Source of the DNA: Treponema sp. UBA792
GTDB lineage: Bacteria; Spirochaetota; Spirochaetia; Treponematales; Treponemataceae
Direction: 5' to 3'
Length of the DNA: 57,766 nt
NCBI GenBank assembly: GCA_002296965.1
Contig: DBIW01000029.1
Location: 4,436 to 62,201 of the forward strand
Positions within the stretch are counted from its first letter, which is position 1, and the number at the start of each line of letters is the position of its first letter. The notes under the pieces are model-generated. The model was not told the origin of the DNA and made no database searches. It was given only the letters and a program-made list of their open reading frames with translations. Made by a program: the position numbers and the translations under genes. Positions 23,538 to 31,911 of the stretch are shown here, one piece after another.

Positions 23538-25472
23538 ATGAAGAGGAATATCGCTGTCTTAGTTCAGGATCTGTCCGTAGCATATACCCTTGAGGTGCTT
23601 GAAGGAATCGCATCCTATTTCAGGGGAAAAGACGCGAACATAATACTCTGCCATGTTGGAAACCCTCTTTCTCCGGACTCGGCATTTGCCGAACATTACT
23701 GGACAACTACGAAAATAATAGAATCCAAGGATATTTCCGTAGTTATAATCGTATCGGCCACATTCTGCTCATCCATTCCGCCGGACAGACTTTCGGAAAT
23801 GCTCAGACCGCTCTCCGGCAAGAAAATCATATCAATAGGCTACAGACTTAATTTTCCGGACTGCCACAGCACCCGCACGACATCGGAGAACGCATACAGA
23901 GAAGTTGTAGCGCATCTCAGGGAAAAGCACGGATGCAGCAGAATCGCATACATATCGGCATTAAGGACAGGAGCTCAGGAGGCGGAGGAAAGATTCGAAT
24001 CATTCAGGAACGCGCTTTCTGAAAACGGACTTCCGTTCATCGAGGAGCTTGTGTTCCATGGAAGCTTCACGTTCTCATCGGCGCATAAAGAAATATCGGA
24101 AAAAATAAAGTCGAAGGAAGACCTGAAGTTTGACGCGCTTCTTGCGGCAAATGACATGATGGCTTTTGGAGCGATAAGCGCGCTTACGGAAGCCGGAATA
24201 AGAATACCTGATGATGTAAAGATTTTCGGCTACGATGACATTCTGCAGGCGAAAATGGCGGACATAACGCTTTCTACAATAAATCAGCAGATTTCGCTCC
24301 AGGGACAGAAAGCCGCAGAGCTTGCCTACAGAGCGCTGAACGGAGAAAAAATTCCTGACGTAACGGAAATAGAATCCGCTCCCGTATACAGGAATTCGTG
24401 CGGCTGCCGTCCCAAAAACTACCGGCGGAACACAAAGCTCAAAGCCCAGATTTCTACGGACGCGTACATCCGCGACAACCAGCGCATGACGAACATCTAC
24501 CATCTGCTTGACCTTACACAGGGAACCGACACGCTGGACGAGCTTTACGAAAAACTTGAGGTCATGATGTTCCTGGCAAAAATCTCGGCGCTTGCGGTCT
24601 GTCTCTACAAGGAGCCGGTCGAAATCACAAAGAACGGTTCTATGATTCTCCCCACAAAGGCACGTCTTGCCGTCGCGCTTGAATACAACAAGCTCCGGGA
24701 GATAAATTCCGGAAAGGTGTTCAATCCGATGGAACAGATTCTGCCTGACGAGACGTTCGCGAGCGATTTCGGCGCATATATAATGCAGCCTCTCTTTTTC
24801 GGGGACAAGCAGTACGGCTATGTTCTGTGCAGTTCGGACAGCGAGAGCCCGATGCTCTACAGCCTTTACCTGAAGATTTTCTCAAATGCAATCTGCCAGT
24901 CTTGCGAATACACCAAAAAGCTTGAGGAGAACGAAAGACTCTCCCTTGAGAACGAGGTGCTCCACAAGAAGAATTCAACGCTTAAAGTGCAGTCAAAGAC
25001 GGACGAGCTGACGAAAATCCTGAACCGGCGCGGTTTTCTGAACATGGGACAAAAGGCGATAAATTTCGCGATTGAGATGGGAACAAAGGGAATCGTATTC
25101 TTCGGTGATATGGACAACCTGAAAAAAATCAACGACACATACGGACACAGAATGGGCGACGAGGCGATAATCGCACAGGCGGAAATTCTGACGCAGTCGC
25201 TGCGCGCAAACGATGTGGTCGGAAGACTAAGCGGTGATGAGTTCGCCGCAGTAATCACGGGAACCTCGCTCGCGGAATTCTCAAAAATCAGAAAGAAAGT
25301 ACTGTCCAACTGCCAGAAAGTATCAGAGGAAAAACAGCTTCCTTTTGAAATATCAATAAGTCTCGGAGCCGTGGAATTCGGAGAAGACAACTCCAATCTC
25401 GAAATTCTTCTGATGAAGGCCGACAAGGAGCAGTACATGGAGAAACGCCGCAGGCACGCCGAACGCAGGTAA
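23538..25472 (+). CDS. Diguanylate cyclase with LacI-type periplasmic-binding-fold sensor
   Basis: This 644-residue soluble protein has a LacI/RbsB-like ligand-binding fold at residues 4-290 (NIAVLVQDLSVAYTLEVLEGI; LLAANDMMAFGAISALTEAG; IPDDVKIFGYDDI). It lacks both the DNA-binding helix-turn-helix of LacI repressors and any signal peptide. A GAF-like middle (about 310-455) and a coiled coil (about 465-490) lead to a GGDEF domain (490-640). The active-site motif is SGDEF (565-569), a variant seen in working cyclases, and an inhibitory-site RxxD (R556-D559) sits five residues upstream. It should make cyclic di-GMP in response to a cytoplasmic sugar or nucleoside-like ligand. It follows the CBM48-like gene by 16 bases. 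A weak AGGAAC-type ribosome site precedes ATG. Confidence 0.87.
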   Translation: MKRNIAVLVQDLSVAYTLEVLEGIASYFRGKDANIILCHVGNPLSPDSAFAEHYWTTTKIIESKDISVVIIVSATFCSSIPPDRLSEMLRPLSGKKIISIGYRLNFPDCHSTRTTSENAYREVVAHLREKHGCSRIAYISALRTGAQEAEERFESFRNALSENGLPFIEELVFHGSFTFSSAHKEISEKIKSKEDLKFDALLAANDMMAFGAISALTEAGIRIPDDVKIFGYDDILQAKMADITLSTINQQISLQGQKAAELAYRALNGEKIPDVTEIESAPVYRNSCGCRPKNYRRNTKLKAQISTDAYIRDNQRMTNIYHLLDLTQGTDTLDELYEKLEVMMFLAKISALAVCLYKEPVEITKNGSMILPTKARLAVALEYNKLREINSGKVFNPMEQILPDETFASDFGAYIMQPLFFGDKQYGYVLCSSDSESPMLYSLYLKIFSNAICQSCEYTKKLEENERLSLENEVLHKKNSTLKVQSKTDELTKILNRRGFLNMGQKAINFAIEMGTKGIVFFGDMDNLKKINDTYGHRMGDEAIIAQAEILTQSLRANDVVGRLSGDEFAAVITGTSLAEFSKIRKKVLSNCQKVSEEKQLPFEISISLGAVEFGEDNSNLEILLMKADKEQYMEKRRRHAERR

Positions 25473-25508
25473 AATTCCGGGCAATTCTCCGGCGCGGGCA
25501 TCCGGCTA

Positions 25509-25537
25509 TGGAATCCCGCGCATGAATCCGCTATCAT
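25509..25537 (+). promoter_or_regulatory. Leaderless-type promoter of ybaK
   Basis: TATCAT (25532-25537) ends 6 bases before ATG 25544. The -35 candidate TGGAAT (25509-25514, 17-base spacer) is poor. Confidence 0.45.
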
Positions 25538-25543
25538 GTCCGC

Positions 25544-26026
25544 ATGAAAAAGACAAATGCGATGCGTATTCTTGACAGCATGAAAATCCCTTACGAGGCG
25601 AAGGAATATGATGACGACGGAGAGCACGAGCTTGCGAAGGGAGCAGCGGTCCGGCTTGCCGGAAAGCTCGGTGTGGATCCAGGCTGTGTGTTCAAGACAA
25701 TCGTAATGAGAACAGACACAAAGGAAATCTGTGTCTTCTGCCAGAATGCTGAATCGGAGATAAATCTAAAAAAGGCCCGGAACATCGCCGGATGCCAGGA
25801 GATAAATCCCGTCCACCCAGACGAGCTGCTAAAACTTACAGGATATATCCGCGGCGGATGCAGTCCCATCGGGATGAGAAAAAAATTCAGGACATTCATA
25901 GATGAGACCGCCCTTCTTTATGACAGGATCTGCATAAGCGGAGGGCAGCGCGGCATTCAGATAACAATCGCGCCGCAGGATCTGATAAAGGCTGCGGATG
26001 CCGTCACCGCCGACCTTGAGCTTTAA
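25544..26026 (+). CDS. ybaK: YbaK/EbsC-family aminoacyl-tRNA deacylase
   Basis: The 160-residue protein matches the YbaK family in length and landmarks: VFKTIVMRTD (about 48-57) with the conserved Lys near 50, the segment INLKKARNIAGCQEINPVHPDELLKLTGYIRGGCSPIG (about 80-115), and ISGGQRGIQITIAPQDL near the end. Members hydrolyse mischarged Cys-tRNA(Pro) and related tRNAs. It lies alone between the diguanylate cyclase and the convergent TolC-like gene. The start is ATG 25544, the only one in the right place, and there is no Shine-Dalgarno site. Confidence 0.9.
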   Translation: MKKTNAMRILDSMKIPYEAKEYDDDGEHELAKGAAVRLAGKLGVDPGCVFKTIVMRTDTKEICVFCQNAESEINLKKARNIAGCQEINPVHPDELLKLTGYIRGGCSPIGMRKKFRTFIDETALLYDRICISGGQRGIQITIAPQDLIKAADAVTADLEL

Positions 26027-26053
26027 TCGCGGCGACAAGATTTCCGTGCGGGC

Positions 26054-27478
26054 TTACCGGACAGGAATTCCGCAGAGATAGCTGATTGCAAGACAGGCGG
26101 CGGCTCTGCTGAGAGACTGCTTCTCGCGCTCGATACGCTCATTGCAGCGGTCTATCTTGGCGGAAAGCAGATCCGTCTCCGAGCCGTAGCCGCTGTCAAA
26201 AAGCAGCTGCTGCTGTGCTATTTTTGAGTCCGCGGCCTCGATTTTCAGGTCCTGATATTCTATCTTCATCGTGCAGACATCGGCGGTGTTCCACTGGGAC
26301 ATCAGTGTCTGTCTTATCGTAGAACGCACGCCGCTCTGCTCAAGTTCCGCCGTATTGGACTCGCTGATTTTGCGCGCAACATCATTCACCTTTTTTCCGC
26401 CGTCCCATACGGTCGTCTTTATTCCAAGAGAGAAATTCAGCGTGTAGTCATCCTTTCTGTACCAGTTCGGCTCAAAAATCGGAACCCTTGATCCGCCGTA
26501 GCCGGCGCTTACCTGAAGCGCGAAATCAGGCTTCCAGTTCACGCTTCCCCTTGCGATTTTTTCGGCGGTGCGGTTCACATCCACAAGCCTTGTGACCATT
26601 TTCAGCGAAGTCCGTTCGCCCGAAAGCGCCTTCTCCTCGGATTCCGTGCGGTCAAACGCCATTATTCTGGAGACAATATTCCCGTCAAACGAATAATCTA
26701 TCGTATCCCGCTCAAGCCCGTCGATTCCGCTCATGCGCTGAAGTTCCAGCAGCTGGTCCGCAATCTGCTCATTCAGATCCTGGCGCGCAATCTCCAGTTC
26801 CTTAGCCTTTATGCGGGCATCCACTACATCCTGGTGAAGCAACATTCCTGATTTCTCCGCATCCTCGCTGTATGTCACCATCTTGTCCGCATAAGTCTGC
26901 TCCTCCTCCAGAATGTCAAGAATTCTGTAGAGATGGCTGAGCGACATGAGCCGCGTCTCAAGCTCTGTATCCATCCTGTCAATCTCGTCGGAAAGCTGAA
27001 GCTCCTTTATTCCGGCTATCTGGCGGTACAGCTTTATCGCATTGGGAATTTTTCCCCAGGTGAACAGCGGCTGCGTCATCGAAAGCGACAGATTGTACAG
27101 CGTATTTTCCATTCCGTCGTACACCCGGACATACTGCCCCGACGAAACCGGCCTGACTCCGGCAGGCCACTGGACAGAATTTATTATGTCGTCCACATTG
27201 AACGACAGCGGACCTACAGGCGGATTCATCATGTAGGTTCCGGATATCTGCATATCCACGGTCGGGCCAAGTCCGCCCCAGGCATCACGCACGTCGATAA
27301 GACTGCGGTTATATTCCTCCTGAAGCTTGAGAATATCGGGGTTGTTCATGACGACAGCCTGCCTTATCTCCGCATATCCGTATCTTGTGTCCTGCCCGGA
27401 AGAGGAATTCTCCGGCTGCCGGGCAAAAACAAGCGGCACAGAAAGAAAAAGGACGGCCGCTGGCAAAATTTTCTTCAT
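26054..27478 (-). CDS. TolC-like outer membrane efflux protein
   Basis: The 474-residue protein has a cleavable signal peptide (MKKILPAAVLFLSVPLVFA). The repeated TolC pattern follows: an N-terminal helix (YAEIRQAVVMNNPDILKLQEEYNRS), long alpha-hairpins (DRMDTELETRLMSLSHLYRILDILEEEQTYADKM, DVVDARIKAKELEIARQDLNEQIADQLLELQRM) and a second copy near the C-terminus (TLMSQWNTADVCTMKIEYQDLKIEAADSKIAQQQLLFDSGYGSETDLLSAKIDRC). It is the last gene of the four-gene efflux operon, 21 bases after the lipoprotein gene, with a GGAG ribosome site 6 bases before its ATG. It should trimerise as the outer membrane channel for the RND pump. It ends 27 bases from the convergent ybaK. Confidence 0.85.
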   Translation of the reverse strand: MKKILPAAVLFLSVPLVFARQPENSSSGQDTRYGYAEIRQAVVMNNPDILKLQEEYNRSLIDVRDAWGGLGPTVDMQISGTYMMNPPVGPLSFNVDDIINSVQWPAGVRPVSSGQYVRVYDGMENTLYNLSLSMTQPLFTWGKIPNAIKLYRQIAGIKELQLSDEIDRMDTELETRLMSLSHLYRILDILEEEQTYADKMVTYSEDAEKSGMLLHQDVVDARIKAKELEIARQDLNEQIADQLLELQRMSGIDGLERDTIDYSFDGNIVSRIMAFDRTESEEKALSGERTSLKMVTRLVDVNRTAEKIARGSVNWKPDFALQVSAGYGGSRVPIFEPNWYRKDDYTLNFSLGIKTTVWDGGKKVNDVARKISESNTAELEQSGVRSTIRQTLMSQWNTADVCTMKIEYQDLKIEAADSKIAQQQLLFDSGYGSETDLLSAKIDRCNERIEREKQSLSRAAACLAISYLCGIPVR

Positions 27479-27499
27479 AATACGCTCCGGTTCATGATG

Positions 27500-28675
27500 T
27501 TACGGAAGCTGCACGTTATATGACGAGCTGTCGCTTCTGATGTCCATCTGCTTAAGCTCCGTTCTGCCGTCCCCAGTTCCAAGAAAGAATTTTACGGAAG
27601 CCTCCGCATATTTTCCTTTGTATTCCGTGTCCGTCCAGTAGAATCCGCCGCCAAGACCGGAGAAGACACCGTGCTTCTCGCTCTCAGTCGTTCCCTTTGC
27701 CTGTGCTGCGGTTGTCGTAGTTCCGCAGTCAACAGCCGCAGCGCCATCATAGGAGCCTGTCAGCTCCAGACCAATCACCAGTCCGTCGTCATTTTCATCC
27801 TTGGAATTCACATACTGTCCGCCGAACGAGGGCACAGAAAGTTTTGTCGGTTTTCCGTAAAGCCTTATGTCATAGGACTGGTTTCTCACGGTCTTTTTAA
27901 TCTCCGTTTCGTCCGCCAGAAACGAATAGTCGGCGGCCTCATTGTCGGCGTTGGCGCACGCCTTCCAGGTGATTTCGTCCCCGCTCTGGTAGTAGCTTAT
28001 CCGGACTTCCGGCTCAATCTCCTTTTCGGACGCGCGGTCGTCTGAATTTCTCCACCTCGGATAGCTTATTGAGACAGAGCCGCTTCCGCTGATTGTCTGC
28101 CGGTAGATTTTGTCAGGAGCAGTTACCGTGTCGGTCGACTGCGGCACTGCGACCGTAACATAAATGCTGTTCGAGGTGACGGAATCAGTCGCGACATCCA
28201 CAAAACTTATGTTCAGGGAGGTTGTCTTTCTTACGGCGGTCAGCTCCTGATATATTGTATCCGAAGTGCTGTCCGACACTATCACAGTCGCGCCTTTTGT
28301 AAGCCCGTAATTCTCGTGATAGAAAAGCAGATAGATTTTCGTGACATCCGCATCCTTTCCGAATTCAGGCGTGCTGTTCTTCCATACAAGGCGGCTTATT
28401 GTGAACGAGCCGTCGCTTCCGGTAGACGTGTGGTTGTAGTAGCTGCCGGACGGAGAAAAAAGCGTTCCCTCGGTCCAGGAATCATAGTCAGAGTTGCGGG
28501 AATTCTCATCTGTATAGGCGTAGACCTCGACATTGGCGATTCCGCTTTTAGGCGAATCAGTGCTCTCGGAATCCACGACCATGCCGCCGGTTCCGCCGGA
28601 AAAGACGGAATAGCATCCCGAAAAAAGCAGCATTACGGCCGCAGCTCCGGCGGCAGCTGAAAGTCTGTGTATCAT
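27500..28675 (-). CDS. Lipoprotein embedded in the RND efflux operon
   Basis: The 391-residue protein has a clear lipoprotein signal (VMLLFSGC, Cys21). After a Gly/Ser/Thr-rich lead, residues about 43-115 (GIANVEVYAYTDE, then TSTGSDGSFTISRLVW) look like a carboxypeptidase-regulatory-type beta-sandwich, and two further beta-rich parts follow. I cannot assign a function. Its ATG overlaps the stop codon of the RND gene (ATGA), with a GGAGG ribosome site 6 bases upstream, and the TolC-like gene follows, so it is a firm member of the pump operon. Tripartite pumps do not normally include such a protein. It might be an accessory that links pump and outer membrane, or a surface cargo. Confidence 0.75.
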   Translation of the reverse strand: MIHRLSAAAGAAAVMLLFSGCYSVFSGGTGGMVVDSESTDSPKSGIANVEVYAYTDENSRNSDYDSWTEGTLFSPSGSYYNHTSTGSDGSFTISRLVWKNSTPEFGKDADVTKIYLLFYHENYGLTKGATVIVSDSTSDTIYQELTAVRKTTSLNISFVDVATDSVTSNSIYVTVAVPQSTDTVTAPDKIYRQTISGSGSVSISYPRWRNSDDRASEKEIEPEVRISYYQSGDEITWKACANADNEAADYSFLADETEIKKTVRNQSYDIRLYGKPTKLSVPSFGGQYVNSKDENDDGLVIGLELTGSYDGAAAVDCGTTTTAAQAKGTTESEKHGVFSGLGGGFYWTDTEYKGKYAEASVKFFLGTGDGRTELKQMDIRSDSSSYNVQLP

Positions 28676-31600
28676 TTTTTACCTCCAAAAGATTTTTCCG
28701 GCTTTACGGCAGGAATTCCACGTTTTCCGCGCTTTTTCTCGCTGATATAATAGATTACAGGAATTATTATAAGCGTTATCAGAGTTGACGTGAGCAGTCC
28801 GCCGACAATAGCCTGTCCCATCGGCGCATAAATCTCCGCGCCTTCTCCAGTAGATACGGCCATCGGAACATCGCCTAGAAGCGTGGTGAGCGTAGTTATG
28901 AAAATCGGCTTTATACGGCTGGCGGAACCGTCCGTCACACATTCAAGAAGAATTCCGTTCTCCTCTTCGTCGGAAAGCTCAACATGCCAGTTTCCGTCCC
29001 GGTCCTGCGTTCCACGTTCCCGCGCGATCTCCTCGCGCCGTGATTTTCTGAGCTGGTTTATATAGTCCACAAGAATGATTCCGTTGTTCACCACAACTCC
29101 GGCCAGCGAGATAAGTCCAAGCATCGCAAGCAGGTTCATCGTGGAGCCGAACATCAGAAGTCCGGCGACAACTCCGATAAAACAGAAAGGAATGGTCACC
29201 ATAATCAGAAGCGGCTGGCGGAATTTCTCAAACTGCATGACCATCACCATATACACAAGGAAAACCGCAATCAGAAGCGCCGTAACCATCGGTGCAATCA
29301 TATCGCCTACGAGCGCGACAATTCCGCCCGCCTTGCTGTCAACTCCGGCCGGCAGCGGATGCGCGGCGATATATTCATTCACGCGGCGTGACACTCCGGC
29401 CGTATCCTCGCCCACAAGCGACGCGGAGACTGTTATCGTCTTTGCGCGGTCGGAATGGTTTATCTGCGAAATGCTCTTCTCCACCCTTATGTCCGAAAGG
29501 TTGGCGAACGAGACGTTCTGGCCGTTCTCGGTGATTATATGAATGTCAGCTATGTCATCAACTGAAATATTCCTGTCAGTTATGTCGGAGAACAGCCGTA
29601 TATCATACCGCTTATCCGTATCCAAATCCTTGTATCGCCCGGCGTCCATTCCCTGAAAAAGGACTGCGGAAGTCACTCCGGCCTCGTAGCTGGAAATTCC
29701 GAGCGAGCTCAGATATTCCTGGGACATATCAATCACCATCGTCGTCGTGTCAAAATCCGTGTCCAGCTTTGCGGTCACGACATCCGGATCAGTCTCAAGG
29801 AACGAGCGGATTTCGGAGGCGGTCTTATAAAGAAGCTCCATGTCCTCCGAGATAAGCGTAAGACCGTAGCCTCCGCCGCCAGAGACATATCCTACAAGCT
29901 TGTCGAATCCGCCGTTCTCCACGCTTACCGCCGCATCAGGAATCGCCGAGGAATAAAGCTCCTGCATCTGCAGCATAATCTCGTGGACTCCGCGCTTCCG
30001 TTCAGCAACAGGAACAAGAATCACGTGGGCATAAGCACATTCCGGCGAGCTCATGCTCATGACGCCCTTGCTGTTGCTTCTTCCTTCGTAAAACACGGCT
30101 GACTGGACTTCGGGAACATATCTGTAAAGAAGATTCTCCGCCACAGCCATTTTTCCGCGGGTCTGCCCGATTGTGGTTCCTATCGGAAAATCGAACGACA
30201 CGTAGAATTCACTTGAATCGGTTGACGGAATGAACGCTATTCCAAGCCTTGAGGCGGTGAACACGGAGAAAATGAACAGCAGAACGGCGGAGAACACGAC
30301 GACGGCGCGGTTGTTCAGAGCCGCAAAAAGAACCTGCCTGTATTTTGCCTCGAATTTTCCTATGAACACATCAAATTTCCGCGGCTTCTCCCTGATTTTC
30401 GGTCCATCCTCCGCAAGCAGAATCTTGAGGAGATACGGAACCACAATCAGGGCTACAAGAAACGATGCGAAAATGGACATGATTATCGTTACGGCCACGG
30501 TATGCAGAATTTTTCCGATAAGTCCTGAAAGAAGCGCAATCGGAATAAACACGACTATCGTGGTCGCCGCGCTCGCAAAAATAGATGCGGCAACCTCGTC
30601 CCAGCCTTTGTAGATTGACTGGCTCACCGTGTAAAGCTTTGTTCCGGAAGAAGGATCGCGCAGCCTGTAGTAGCGGTAAATCTGATCCAGCATTACGGAC
30701 GAGCCGTCCACAACCATTCCAAGAGAAATAACAAGTCCCGAAAGACTCATCAGGTTTATCGTTATTCCGCACAGCCTAAGTCCGATGAACGCGAACAGAA
30801 TGCACAGGGGAATCGACACACCGATTGTCAGCGTCGCGCGCCAGTCCGCCATAAAAAGCAGGATTACAAGGACAGCGAAAACGACGCCCATTACGCCCGA
30901 CTCGATTACGGTTTTCATTGATGCGCTGACCTGCCGGCTGTCGTCCGACACTATATGGAACGACACCGCGCCGCCGCTGTCATTCTCGTAGCCGGCAAGA
31001 ACCTTCTTCACCTGCTTTGCGATTTTTACCGTGTCGCCGTCGCTTCTTTTCATCACGCTCACAACGGTGATGGGATTTGTTCCGTCAGTGACATAATACT
31101 CAGGCTCCGGATAATCCATCGTGACCTCGGCGACATCACCAAGATGAATTATCGTCTTGTCCGCCATGCCGACAGGAAGATTCCTTATGTCCTCGACTGA
31201 GGAGAATCCGCCGGAATAGCGCACCTGAATGGCACGGTTCTCGTAATCCGCGGAACCGAGAGGAAGAGTGACATTTCCGTAGTTCAGAATTTTATACACA
31301 GCCGCGACGGAAATTCCTTTTGATGTGAGCGAATCGACATTCAGCTTGACATTCACCCTTAGCTCGCGGTTTCCGTCAACCTCAATGCTCGAAACTCCGT
31401 CAATCCGTGTAAGCGCCGGAGTAAGCTCGTCCTTTATAAATTCAGAAACCCGCGCCGCATCTTCTCCTGCCGAAACCGAAAACGAGATTACAGGAAGCAT
31501 TGACACTCCGCCTACAATCGCGCGCGGCTCCCCCTGAATTCCGTCCGGAAGCTCATCCTGAAGCTCGGAGATACGGTTGCGCAGCTCCTCCAGCTGATCG

Positions 31601-31911
31601 TAGGCGTCATATCCGTCAAGATAGGTTATTGTTATCAGACTGAGCGAATTGTACGATGCGCTGTCCACGCTCTTGAAATGAGGAAGAGTGACGAACGAGT
31701 CCTCAAGAATTTTTGTTATGTCGGTCTCAACATCCTCCGCGCTTGCGCCCGGATAAACAGTGTAGACAATAGCCTGCGGCATGGATATGTCCGCCATGAA
31801 TTCCGTTGTCATTCCGGAGACGGAATAGAATCCGAACACCGCAAGAGCAATCAGGCACATCGTTATGACGACAGGATGTTTTACAGAGAATTCAGAGAGC
31901 TTCAAAATCAT
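28672..31911 (-). CDS. RND-family efflux transporter (HAE2-like)
   Basis: This inner membrane antiporter of about 1,079 residues has the duplicated RND layout: a TM helix (VVITMCLIALAVFGFYSVSGM), a large periplasmic loop, five TM helices, then the same again. The family motif PxxxxxxYPGASAEDVE is present near residue 55. TM4 reads SLGMVVDGSSVMLDQI, so only the first of the two Asp residues of AcrB-type proton relays is kept. TM10 reads GVVVNNGIILVDYINQLRK, the HAE2 style lacking the AcrB lysine. Start is uncertain: ATG 31911 directly follows GGAG, TTG 31923 lies upstream, and TTG 31905 has GGAG at ideal spacing. The gene overlaps the fusion protein gene by about 20 bases. Confidence 0.88.
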   Translation of the reverse strand: MILKLSEFSVKHPVVITMCLIALAVFGFYSVSGMTTEFMADISMPQAIVYTVYPGASAEDVETDITKILEDSFVTLPHFKSVDSASYNSLSLITITYLDGYDAYDQLEELRNRISELQDELPDGIQGEPRAIVGGVSMLPVISFSVSAGEDAARVSEFIKDELTPALTRIDGVSSIEVDGNRELRVNVKLNVDSLTSKGISVAAVYKILNYGNVTLPLGSADYENRAIQVRYSGGFSSVEDIRNLPVGMADKTIIHLGDVAEVTMDYPEPEYYVTDGTNPITVVSVMKRSDGDTVKIAKQVKKVLAGYENDSGGAVSFHIVSDDSRQVSASMKTVIESGVMGVVFAVLVILLFMADWRATLTIGVSIPLCILFAFIGLRLCGITINLMSLSGLVISLGMVVDGSSVMLDQIYRYYRLRDPSSGTKLYTVSQSIYKGWDEVAASIFASAATTIVVFIPIALLSGLIGKILHTVAVTIIMSIFASFLVALIVVPYLLKILLAEDGPKIREKPRKFDVFIGKFEAKYRQVLFAALNNRAVVVFSAVLLFIFSVFTASRLGIAFIPSTDSSEFYVSFDFPIGTTIGQTRGKMAVAENLLYRYVPEVQSAVFYEGRSNSKGVMSMSSPECAYAHVILVPVAERKRGVHEIMLQMQELYSSAIPDAAVSVENGGFDKLVGYVSGGGGYGLTLISEDMELLYKTASEIRSFLETDPDVVTAKLDTDFDTTTMVIDMSQEYLSSLGISSYEAGVTSAVLFQGMDAGRYKDLDTDKRYDIRLFSDITDRNISVDDIADIHIITENGQNVSFANLSDIRVEKSISQINHSDRAKTITVSASLVGEDTAGVSRRVNEYIAAHPLPAGVDSKAGGIVALVGDMIAPMVTALLIAVFLVYMVMVMQFEKFRQPLLIMVTIPFCFIGVVAGLLMFGSTMNLLAMLGLISLAGVVVNNGIILVDYINQLRKSRREEIARERGTQDRDGNWHVELSDEEENGILLECVTDGSASRIKPIFITTLTTLLGDVPMAVSTGEGAEIYAPMGQAIVGGLLTSTLITLIIIPVIYYISEKKRGKRGIPAVKPEKSFGGKK

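Noticed and set aside
24866..25627. 253-codon minus-strand frame opposite the diguanylate cyclase
   Set aside because: It is Ser/Phe/Arg-rich low-complexity sequence antisense to a well-supported GGDEF domain.
1044..26026. Functional link between the tRNA-Cys gene and the YbaK deacylase
   Set aside because: They are 24 kb apart with separate promoters; co-occurrence in the window is likely chance.
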